DNA from: CAZHZT01 sp964537285
Lineage (GTDB): Bacteria > Bacteroidota > Bacteroidia > Chitinophagales > Saprospiraceae
Assembly (NCBI GenBank): GCA_964537285.1
Contig: CAZHZT010000205.1
Coordinates: 1 to 5,607 of the forward strand
DNA: 5,607 bases
Direction: 5' to 3'
Shown here: positions 1-5,554 of the stretch, in pieces
Numbering within the stretch: the stretch's first letter is position 1
Layout of the letters: the number at the start of each line of letters is the position of its first letter
Program-made: the position numbers and the translations under genes
The notes under the pieces: model-generated
What the model was told of the DNA's origin: nothing
What the model saw: the letters and a program-made list of their open reading frames with translations, nothing else
Database searches by the model: none

Positions 1-55
1 GAAAGGCTTATCATTTTGAAGTTCCATTTTCCACAATTTATGTCAAAGAACTAAA
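1..55. repeat. Dispersed ~55-bp repeat, copy 1 (may extend left of the window)
   Basis: The first 55 bases recur inverted at 1692-1745 with two substitutions and a one-base gap. They also recur directly, in shortened form, at 1761-1801. All copies share the core ATCATTTTGAAGTTCCA (G for A at one position in the inverted copy), followed by CACAATTT and GTCAAAGAAC. Because the match begins at base 1, the true left boundary is unknown. The repeat could be a terminal repeat of a mobile element or a dispersed intergenic repeat. No transposase is visible. Confidence 0.75.
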
Positions 56-172
56 CTTCATTAACAAAAGAACGCTCTTTAGCACAAATATCTAATGATA
101 AAAATCACTCGAGAATTTGACAAAAGTCACCTTAATTCGGGAAGACAATGAATTTCTTTATAAAGATTTTAA

Positions 173-616
173 TTTTGGTTCTGGATGATTTCATTTGGTT
201 AAACACTATAAGAAAAAAAGCAGGCCATTAGGCTTGCCTGATTTTAGCCCCAGGTCCTCCTTGGGAAAAGGATATTCTAACTAATTTCTTCTTTGTAGTC
301 TAGCATCAATGCCGGGGGGAATAATTATCAGATTGGGCTTTAGCCCTTTTGTTATTAATAGGCTAAAGCCCCGATAAATCTTAACACGACATCCGGCGCT
401 AAAGCGCCAGGCAAAGAAAAAGCTTAAGTTGACGGCATTGAACGGTAACCTACAACACAAGAACAATAGCCTAGATGTGCTTCCGCTACGCGGAAGTTGA
501 TCTCTAATACCTTATAACCCTGGGAGGACCCAGGGCTACGATCAGGCAGGCCTAACGGCCTGCTTTAAGGGCTTCCTAAATTAATCTCGACCAAATAAAA
601 TCATCTAAAGCCAAAG
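173..616. repeat. Large imperfect foldback element with internal hairpins
   Basis: Two pairs of inverted arms nest around a ~260-bp core. The inner arms are 220-260 and 523-563, matching 35 of 41 positions. The outer arms are 173-201 and 588-616, matching 22 of 29. Most mismatches are transitions. The core holds smaller hairpins: a perfect 11-bp stem at 335-345/361-371 (GGGCTTTAGCC), a short stem at 395-408 (GGCGCT/AGCGCC), a 7-bp stem at 480-496 (CTTCCGC/GCGGAAG), and an inverted pair TCAATGCCG (306-314) and CGGCATTGA (433-441). No convincing gene lies inside; the longest reading frame runs through the palindromes. It may be a MITE-like repeat or a structured RNA. No target-site duplication was identified. 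Confidence 0.7.
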
Positions 617-677
617 TTTTTCACCCCGAGGCAAATATTTATTTCGACCAACCATACTTTAAACAAATATTCTTCAG

Positions 678-842
678 CATTTCTCGTTTTGGAATTCCAA
701 AACCAAATTTACGCCGCTTCGCGGCGATATTTTCTTTAGAGGGAGGCCGAAAGGGCTATTTTGCTTCGCAAAATAGCCCTTTCGGCCTCCCTCTAAAAGG
801 AATTTCGCGCCGTAGGCGCGTTTATTTTCCAAAGCGAGAATC
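678..842. repeat. Nested foldback around a perfect 30-bp hairpin
   Basis: A perfect 30-bp stem (735-764 paired with 768-797, loop TTC) sits at the centre. It is flanked by two short GC-rich hairpins: CGCCGCTTCGCGGCG near 711-726 and CGCGCCGTAGGCGCG near 805-820. Outer arms TTTCTCGTTTTGGAA (678-692) and TTCCAAAGCGAGAAT (828-842) pair at 13 of 15 positions. The block lies 70 nt downstream of the stop of the minus-strand gene at 915-1547, so it could end that transcript. It is much larger than a usual terminator and has no clean U-tract. A frame at 674-904 (minus) reads through the palindrome and is probably not a gene. Confidence 0.75.
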
Positions 843-914
843 AATCCACCCAACGTTCCACTTACTACGAAGATCTCCTTGCCTTTTACCAGAGACCCGT
901 TCAAATATCAATTT

Positions 915-1547
915 TTAATCCACCAGAACTCGCTTTTTTACCTCTTCTGTGTCGTATTGAATCAGCAAGTACAAGTTCTCCAAATCTCTTTGAGCAGTAC
1001 AGATTTTTTTAAGTAAAATACTTTGCTCTTGCTTGTCATCAAAAAATTCTAACCAAAAAACGGGCAGCTTCTTATTCCCGTCTTGCTCTTTTTCCAAGCG
1101 GAGTTGATGAGCTTTCAGTGATTTAACTAATGACTGGCCTTCCAGCCCTGATTCGCCTGAAAGGTTCTCTAGCTTACGTATTAATAAAATCAGGTTTCTG
1201 TTGATCCGCTCTTTTAAATGCTTTATGACATGGTCCACGGTTTCAATTCGATGATTAAACTCGTTTACATCATATCCAATGAGCAGGTAAAGGTTTTCAA
1301 TAGCTTTCTCTTTCATGCAAATTCCTTGCAAAGCCTCTCCTTCCGGAGATTTGGGATTAAAGGTATCTCCCCACAAAGGCCGAATGCGTTTCTTCAGGCT
1401 CTTTTCTTCCTGGATTTTTTTCTTGTAATGCCCAAGTTTCTTCGCTACAATATCCTTTTCGCGGATATGCGCATCTTCCAGCGCATCGATTTGCTCAATC
1501 ATCAGCGCCAGATTTTCAATAATCCGTTTTTTTAGTGATTCGATCAT
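915..1547 (-). CDS. Unrecognised helical protein with two tandem ~106-residue copies
   Basis: This encodes 210 residues starting at ATG. No family is recognised. There is no signal peptide or membrane segment, so it is probably cytoplasmic. It is rich in Leu, Lys, Glu and Ile and predicted largely helical. The sequence is an internal duplication in strict register, with a period of 106 residues. LKKRIIENLALMI (5-17) matches LKERINRNLILLI (111-123); W59 and F63 match W165 and F169; C77 matches C183; and AIENLYLLIGYD (82-93) matches DLENLYLLIQYD (188-199). The middle of each copy is highly charged. Such helical repeats often serve as protein-interaction adaptors, but that is only inference. The gene stands alone on its strand. 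Inverted copies of a ~55-bp repeat lie at 1-55 and 1692-1745, and a strong foldback follows its stop. It is too dissimilar to DGR Avd proteins to be called one. Confidence 0.75.
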   Translation of the reverse strand: MIESLKKRIIENLALMIEQIDALEDAHIREKDIVAKKLGHYKKKIQEEKSLKKRIRPLWGDTFNPKSPEGEALQGICMKEKAIENLYLLIGYDVNEFNHRIETVDHVIKHLKERINRNLILLIRKLENLSGESGLEGQSLVKSLKAHQLRLEKEQDGNKKLPVFWLEFFDDKQEQSILLKKICTAQRDLENLYLLIQYDTEEVKKRVLVD

Positions 1548-1658
1548 CAGAGTTTATGCATTTTGGAAAATCACATTTCTATAAAGTACCTCAAACTCAA
1601 CTTCGATACCCAATATGCTTACCTTTAGTGATTGGGGTTTACCATGATACCTTTTAAT

Positions 1659-1745
1659 GTTCCACACACAATTTGTCAAAGAACCTTAATTTTAGTTCTT
1701 TGACATAAATTGTGAAAATGGAACTTCAAAACGATAACCCTTTCA
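1659..1745. repeat. Inverted pair of the dispersed repeat (hairpin) with copy 2
   Basis: Bases 1692-1745 are the reverse complement of 1-55 (two substitutions, one gap). The segment 1659-1685 is a shorter copy in the opposite orientation, so 1659-1724 can fold into an imperfect hairpin of about 27-31 nt arms closed around CTTAATTTT. The block 1659-1702 recurs directly at 1779-1820 with a CA deletion. It lies between two divergently transcribed genes (the 915-1547 gene and the cytochrome gene). Confidence 0.7.
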
Positions 1746-1760
1746 GCCACAAGGGCATTC

Positions 1761-1820
1761 AAGGCTTATCATTTTGAAGTTCCACACAATTTGTCAAAGA
1801 ACCTTAATTTTAGTTCTTTG
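1761..1820. repeat. Dispersed repeat, copy 3 (direct, internally shortened)
   Basis: Bases 1761-1784 are identical to 3-26 (AAGGCTTATCATTTTGAAGT and the next four bases). Bases 1779-1820 equal 1659-1702 except for a missing CA. This copy therefore joins the left part of copy 1 to the tail of the 1659-1702 block. The remaining sequence to the cytochrome start (1821-2030) holds no feature I can support. A 42-codon minus-strand frame at 1890-2018 is discussed under findings. Confidence 0.7.
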
Positions 1821-2030
1821 CCTCCATTAAGTAGTTCACGGAATTGGCCTGCTTAGTTGCAATATAAGCAATACCCATTGGGAAACCAATTATTTCATTC
1901 TTTCCCAAAGAGCTCCATTTTCTTCCACTCTCCCCTCTTTGGCATAAACTGTCAAAAGCTTGTCCGGTAGGGTCAAGCGCAGGCTCTCATTAATCCGCAA
2001 CTTTGCTGCTGTAATCAAAACGGAAATAAA

Positions 2031-2390
2031 ATGAAAAAAACACTCATCACGTTTATCCTTTTCGGGATCCTGATCTCCGGACTCAACCTTCTCACAGCAT
2101 TCAGAGCACCGGTTAAACAGGCTCAGCCTAGTGAAACATGGTTTTCAATACAAGCAGAAGAAGACCTGAAACAAATGGCCTTCGACATTCTCAACACGAA
2201 ATGCAACGTCTGCCATCGCAAGCAAAACCCATTCAGGGTTTTTAGTTTAAAAAACATGGAAAAAAACGCTACTAGAATTCGTAAGCAGGTTTTTATTAAA
2301 AAGAGAATGCCTAAGGGCAATGAGATCCGCTTGACCAAAAGCGAATATGAAACGCTTGAAAAATGGCTTAAAACTCAAATCGATTTTTGA
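2031..2390 (+). CDS. Small exported c-type cytochrome / haem-binding protein
   Basis: This encodes 119 residues. An N-terminal signal sequence or anchor (about 1-25: lysines then a hydrophobic stretch) sends it across the inner membrane. A single haem c attachment motif, CNVCH, lies at 58-62, with H62 as the proximal ligand. M93 in the RMPKG segment is the likely distal axial ligand. The C-terminal helix (about 102-116, LTKSEYETLEKWLK) has the pattern that closes small mono-haem cytochrome c folds. It should be a periplasmic electron carrier or haem domain; its partner is unknown. ATG 2031 is chosen because it places the signal sequence at the N-terminus; no Shine-Dalgarno is visible, as is normal in Bacteroidota. 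The DUF1772-type gene starts 40 nt downstream on the same strand and is probably co-transcribed. Confidence 0.85.
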   Translation: MKKTLITFILFGILISGLNLLTAFRAPVKQAQPSETWFSIQAEEDLKQMAFDILNTKCNVCHRKQNPFRVFSLKNMEKNATRIRKQVFIKKRMPKGNEIRLTKSEYETLEKWLKTQIDF

Positions 2391-2430
2391 CGAGAAACGG
2401 GGAACCGTTCACCACAAATACAAATTAACT

Positions 2431-2928
2431 ATGGAATTTTCTATTAAAACAATCACACTAATTACAGCGATCACTTTAACGGGCTTATCAGCAGGCCTAT
2501 TTTATGCATGGGCAGTATCGGTAATTCCGGGCACCCGAAAAGTAATGGATATTACTTATCTGGAAACCATGCAATCTATCAACCGGGCAATTCTAAACCC
2601 GGCTTTTTACCTGATCTTTTTTGGAAGCCTCCTACTTTTGATCATTGCGAGTGTCCAAAACTTCAGAACAGGTACTACTTTCCGGCTTTTACTTGCAGCA
2701 ACGCTCACATACTTGTTAGGCACTTTTGGAGTAACCGCATTTGGTAACGTTCCTCTTAATGATATGCTCGATGTGCTGAAGCTGGAAGAATTAAGTAAAA
2801 GCAAGATCATCGAGTTCCGACAGGTGTACGAACAGAAATGGAATCGCCTGCATATGATCAGAACCGTCTTTTCTGTCCTTTCATTTTTGCTTTCGCTTTT
2901 ATCGGCTTTCACTTATTCTAATTCATGA
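2431..2928 (+). CDS. DUF1772-type (anthrone oxygenase-like) integral membrane protein
   Basis: This encodes 165 residues from ATG 2431. An upstream in-frame ATG at 2347 lies inside the cytochrome gene and would add a polar, non-family N-terminus, so it was rejected. Four hydrophobic helices are visible at about 7-30, 58-76, 85-104 and 142-161. Family-like landmarks are LFYAWAVSVIPG (23-34), MQSINRAILNP (47-57), FGNVPLNDML (104-113) and KWNRLHMIRT (136-145), which fit the DUF1772 family that also includes fungal anthrone oxygenases. The exact reaction in bacteria is not established, and no substrate can be read from this context. The gene follows the cytochrome gene by 40 nt, suggesting one operon. 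It converges on the DGR target gene, whose stop lies 108 nt further on. Confidence 0.82.
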   Translation: MEFSIKTITLITAITLTGLSAGLFYAWAVSVIPGTRKVMDITYLETMQSINRAILNPAFYLIFFGSLLLLIIASVQNFRTGTTFRLLLAATLTYLLGTFGVTAFGNVPLNDMLDVLKLEELSKSKIIEFRQVYEQKWNRLHMIRTVFSVLSFLLSLLSAFTYSNS

Positions 2929-2945
2929 CTAATCCAAGCCAATCC

Positions 2946-2974
2946 TTATTTATCGTGCTTAACCTGATAAATAA
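2946..2974. terminator. AT-rich dyad between convergent genes
   Basis: TTATTTATC (2946-2954) and GATAAATAA (2966-2974) form a perfect 9-bp stem with an 11-nt loop, 18 nt after the DUF1772 gene stop. It may end plus-strand transcription, but the low GC and lack of a following T-run make a standard intrinsic terminator doubtful. Confidence 0.35.
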
Positions 2975-2984
2975 AAAATTTCGA

Positions 2985-3000
2985 CCCCGCTGACGCGGGG
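2985..3000 (-). terminator. GC-rich hairpin downstream of the DGR target gene
   Basis: CCCCGC (2985-2990) pairs with GCGGGG (2995-3000) around a 4-nt loop. Read on the minus strand, it is followed within a few bases by a run of six T, so it can act as a terminator for the target gene. It also lies 46 nt beyond the VR end. Several DGRs carry a short GC-rich hairpin just past the VR that helps retrohoming. The minus-strand loop here is GTCA, which does not fit the GNRA-like loops described for those, so terminator is the preferred reading. Confidence 0.45.
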
Positions 3001-3036
3001 AAAAGGGTAAAAGGTATACAGCGTTCCTTCTAGAGG

Positions 3037-4848
3037 TTAATGAGCCCTGGCTAAACGAAACCCAATGCCATCGTCTCGAGGAGGAGGAATAAGGTTGAGG
3101 CGAAGAGAAACGCGGCAGTACCTAGTAAGGTAGTAACATCCGCCGCCCCGCAAAACAAACCTACTACAATCTCCGTTTCTCCAGGCTGAACCTTCAGAAG
3201 GCGCTCCTGAGTAAGTATCGTTCCAGCAATCATTGGTCCATTCCCAAACATTGCCGCTCATATCCGCCAAACCAAGTTCATTGGCTTGCTTTTCACCTAC
3301 AACATGTGTATAACCACCTGAGTTTCCGAAGTACCAGGCTGCCTCGTCAATAACATTACTCCCGGCATATTTGTTTCCTACGGACTGATTGCCATCCCTT
3401 GCTGCGAATTCCCATTCTGCTTCCGAAGGAAGTCGATAGCCTTTTGAATTCGCGTTAAACGTTACACTCTCACCTTTAATATTATAAAAAGGCGTTAATT
3501 TACTTTGCCGGCTCAACCAATTACAATATTCAACGGCACCATACCAGCTCACTTCATTTACCGGATGCTGTTCATAGCCATTATTTACTACAAAAGAGCC
3601 GTTCCGATAATTCAGTTGACTGCTTTCAGAAAGTTCAATCAAATCATTGCCATTCAAACGAACATTCAGATCAATAATTTCGAGTTGTTCTTCAATGCTG
3701 TTCAGGAATGTAACATAAGCCTGCTTGCTTAGCTCGAATTTACCTATATAAAAAGTAGGCACGCTGACTTTATGAGCTGGTTTTTCGTTATCGTAGCAGT
3801 CACTCCCCTGCTCCTGGGTGCAACCCATAATAAAACTTCCTCCCTCTACTTTCACTAAATCATCCCTGAGCCCGGGTTGCTTCAACTCCTCCAGCCTTTC
3901 TTTAGCAAGCTGGTCGTATCGCCCCTGAGGAAATTGCTTTAGGTAATCCGTATAGCCTTCAATATCGTCTTTTTTCCGGGCAATTTTCCAGTAGATATCT
4001 TCCTCGGCGCTCCTGTTCTCCTCTTCCAATTCCTGAATACGCTCAATAGCATTCCGGCGAAATTTACCCCTAGGGAAATTATCCAGATATTCCTTATAAG
4101 CCTCCAGCTTATCCGATTTTTCGGCGGCATCAAAAGCTTGTAAATCCTGATATAAAACTTGAACACTCTGATTATTGTCGGGTGCAGGCTCCAATAAGCC
4201 AGCCCCCTTAAGCATAAACCAGTAAGAAATATCCCTCAGCTCATTTTGAATTTGATCTATGCGCACCGCAAATGCTTGACTGCCTTCATCTTTTATAATC
4301 ATCCCGATAATACCCGTCTGATTAATAAGCGGCGCCCCCGAGGTTCCCACTTTTACGGAATTAATATCCACTTCGATGAGGTTATTCCGGATCTCGTATA
4401 TATACCCTAATGCATTACTGGATGCAGGAGGAATGTACCAGCTTCGGTCTCTTCCTATAAAAGCGACCGCATCACCTTTACTAGCGATGCCGAGGCAATC
4501 AGGCTCCCAACGGAAATTGCCGGGCTTTTCGACTTCCAGCACAGCAATATCAATGTCCGAATCGGTATTTTGCCTGAGTAATTTGGCCGGATACGCTCGG
4601 TAATCATCAAAAAACTTGATTTCTATTTTCTCTTGCGCTTCCTCGACTACATGAGCTGCTGTGGCAATGAAAAGCAGCTTATCGCGCTCTCCGGTAATGA
4701 TACCAAACCCATATTCTTTGTAACCATCCGGTGAGAAGGCGGTTATGGCTACCACATTGTTTTGAAGGAGTTGGGCTCTTTCTGTTTGGGCAGAAAGGAG
4801 AGTAATGAAGCCGAATAAAAAGAAGCAAAGGAGATAGCGTTTTTTCAT
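3037..4848 (-). CDS. DGR target: exported trypsin-like protease fused to a diversified FGE-sulfatase/C-type-lectin domain
   Basis: This encodes 603 residues from ATG 4848. A TTG 39 nt upstream is less likely: it overlaps a promoter-like box and would bury the signal peptide (about 1-20, cut near SAQ). Residues ~30-200 are a trypsin-like serine protease domain with an apparently complete triad: H66 (TAAHVV), D100 (DIDIAVL) and S170 (GTSGAPL). Two helical repeats 48 residues apart follow, marked by YLDNFPRG (254-261) and YLKQFPQG (302-309). From ~330 on it is an FGE-sulfatase (formylglycine-generating-enzyme-type) domain: VEGGSFIMG (334-342), GYRLPSEAEWEFAARDG (470-486), WEWTNDC (535-541), RGGG (567-570) and terminal GFRLAR (596-601). 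In DGR targets this fold displays variable residues for ligand binding. The VR covers residues 562-601. The protein is probably secreted or surface-bound; its ligand and protease substrate are unknown. Confidence 0.9.
   Translation of the reverse strand: MKKRYLLCFFLFGFITLLSAQTERAQLLQNNVVAITAFSPDGYKEYGFGIITGERDKLLFIATAAHVVEEAQEKIEIKFFDDYRAYPAKLLRQNTDSDIDIAVLEVEKPGNFRWEPDCLGIASKGDAVAFIGRDRSWYIPPASSNALGYIYEIRNNLIEVDINSVKVGTSGAPLINQTGIIGMIIKDEGSQAFAVRIDQIQNELRDISYWFMLKGAGLLEPAPDNNQSVQVLYQDLQAFDAAEKSDKLEAYKEYLDNFPRGKFRRNAIERIQELEEENRSAEEDIYWKIARKKDDIEGYTDYLKQFPQGRYDQLAKERLEELKQPGLRDDLVKVEGGSFIMGCTQEQGSDCYDNEKPAHKVSVPTFYIGKFELSKQAYVTFLNSIEEQLEIIDLNVRLNGNDLIELSESSQLNYRNGSFVVNNGYEQHPVNEVSWYGAVEYCNWLSRQSKLTPFYNIKGESVTFNANSKGYRLPSEAEWEFAARDGNQSVGNKYAGSNVIDEAAWYFGNSGGYTHVVGEKQANELGLADMSGNVWEWTNDCWNDTYSGAPSEGSAWRNGDCSRFVLRGGGCYYLTRYCRVSLRLNLIPPPRDDGIGFRLARAH
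3047..3163 (-). repeat. DGR variable repeat (VR), 3' end of target gene
   Basis: These 117 nt align without gaps to 5073-5189. On the coding strand 22 of 23 differences fall where the template has A (11 A to T, 7 A to C, 4 A to G). The other is a G to T at 3136 that turns W571 of the template-encoded peptide into C. Fourteen residues are changed by adenine substitutions (572-574, 577, 582, 584, 586, 587, 589, 590, 592-595); changes in codons 575 and 580 are silent. The 5' 27 nt and the 3' 18 nt are identical to the template. The 3' block (3047-3064, coding TGGGTTTCGTTTAGCCAG) would be the initiation-of-homology end. Confidence 0.95.
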
Positions 4849-4884
4849 ATTTTTCTGTGAGTATTTGGTAGTAAGTTTGGTATT

Positions 4885-4892
4885 CAAAGGTA
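4885..4892 (-). promoter_or_regulatory. Putative Bacteroidota -7 promoter box for the target gene
   Basis: The minus strand reads TACCTTTG, an exact fit to the Bacteroidota -7 consensus TAnnTTTG. It lies 36 nt before ATG 4848, leaving a short leader. A TTG exists upstream (4920-4922), but the 27-nt gap is longer than the usual ~19-nt spacing, so the -33 element is weak or absent. If real, the target has its own promoter separate from the RT/TR transcript. Confidence 0.45.
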
Positions 4893-4974
4893 AAGAATTA
4901 GGGGGAATAAAAAAATGCCCAAGCTCCTTTTTCGATTGTACTACTAAAAGAACCTAGGCGGTCATCTTATTTGT

Positions 4975-4994
4975 TTGTAAGATAACTCTTACAA
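4975..4994. promoter_or_regulatory. Perfect 8-bp dyad between TR and target promoter
   Basis: TTGTAAGA (4975-4982) and TCTTACAA (4987-4994) are perfect inverted repeats around TAAC. The dyad lies in the 224-nt gap between the TR and the target start, about 80 nt upstream of the promoter-like box. It could be an operator, part of the TR RNA 3' structure, or a weak terminator for the RT/TR transcript. No T-run follows on the minus strand. The rest of the gap has no open frame large enough for an Avd accessory protein. Confidence 0.35.
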
Positions 4995-5072
4995 CCCCGG
5001 ATGCCATCGTGAACTCATTAACTAACACGCTTTCGATATCCTTGAATACCGAAACTCTGGATCTAGAGAGAT

Positions 5073-5189
5073 CTGGCTAAACGAAACCCATTGTTATTGT
5101 TTCGATTAGTAGGATTATTGTTGTTGCGATTAGATACGCGGCAGTTCCTTGTATTGTTGTTCCATCCGCCGCCCCGCAAAACAAACCTA
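5073..5189 (-). repeat. DGR template repeat (TR)
   Basis: This 117-nt segment is the donor copy for the VR at 3047-3163. It is read on the minus strand, the same strand as the target and RT. In the VR frame it encodes the typical asparagine-rich template peptide: RGGGWNNNTRNC, then RVSNR, then runs of N around PTNR, ending GFRLA. AAC and AAT codons supply most of its 38 adenines. In the transcribed direction its first three bases (5189-5187, TAG) are the RT stop codon, so TR and RT share an end. It would be transcribed as RNA and copied by the RT with errors at A. Flanking sequence diverges from the VR flanks immediately, defining both boundaries. Confidence 0.95.
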
Positions 5190-5554
5190 TTCGATGGCTT
5201 CCTTACTTTTACCATATATATCAATATAAAGCTTTTTCCTCAGATGATAAGTATTTGCAAAAGAAGCATGAACAAACCAGCAAAAGATACGCATATTAAA
5301 CTCTCTAGCAGTTAACTTCCCTTGCCTATACCATTTTAAATATCTGTTTTTTCGTTTCTTGTAGCGCTGTAAATTGGCAGCCCGGACCAGCTTGTAACCT
5401 GGGAAAATCTGGAAACCTAAAAAGGGAACCCCTTGTTCTACCGGATATACTCTGCTTTTATCAGGATGTAAAATCAATCGATATCCAACTAAAAAGTTTG
5501 AAATTTCGTTTTTAATCCTTAAAAGTTCACTTTTCTCTTTTCCAAATATTACAA
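5187..5554 (-). CDS. DGR reverse transcriptase, 3' exon (C-terminal part; 5' exon outside window)
   Basis: The exon gives 121 complete codons plus the last two bases of a split codon. It begins VIFG, the residues that normally follow the catalytic YxDD box (YxDDFVIF-type) in DGR and related RTs. The split codon is xTT, so F or L is expected. Next come LILHPDKS and GVPFLGFQIFPGYKLVR, the hydrophobic GVxFLGF block of this RT group, then a basic helix (LQRYKKRKNRY) and a thumb-like end with FCWFVHASFANTYHLRKK, which resembles DGR RT C-termini. The product would make mutagenised cDNA from the TR RNA. The palm with the first aspartates lies beyond the window, separated by a group II intron. A TTG-initiated frame extends upstream to 5564, but those codons are intron sequence. 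Its end abuts the TR. No Avd gene is visible. Confidence 0.88.

Noticed and set aside
281..466. Minus-strand 61-codon frame inside the large foldback
   Set aside because: It runs across the internal hairpins of the repeat element, has no family resemblance and is best explained as chance openness.
674..904. Minus-strand 76-codon frame downstream of the 210-aa gene
   Set aside because: It starts with TTG and most of it reads through the perfect palindrome at 735-797 and its side hairpins; the repetitive translation is explained by the inverted repeat rather than by a gene.
2985..3000. Post-VR hairpin as the DGR retrohoming hairpin
   Set aside because: It is 46 nt from the VR end with a 6-bp stem and a GTCA loop on the sense strand, unlike the closely placed hairpins described for DGRs; kept as a probable terminator.
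3051..3251. Overlapping 66-codon frame at the VR
   Set aside because: It is a shadow of the target gene in another frame; the correct frame contains the RGGG and GFRLAR landmarks and the template asparagine codons.
4888..5072. Avd accessory gene between TR and target
   Set aside because: There is no open frame of sufficient length (Avd is roughly 110-130 residues) on either strand in this gap.
5187..5554. Group II intron maturase C-terminus as an alternative identity of the RT fragment
   Set aside because: It lies 3' of domains V-VI, outside the intron; it lacks maturase domain X and HNH sequence, ends directly on a TR, and has DGR-type GVPFLGF and terminal motifs.
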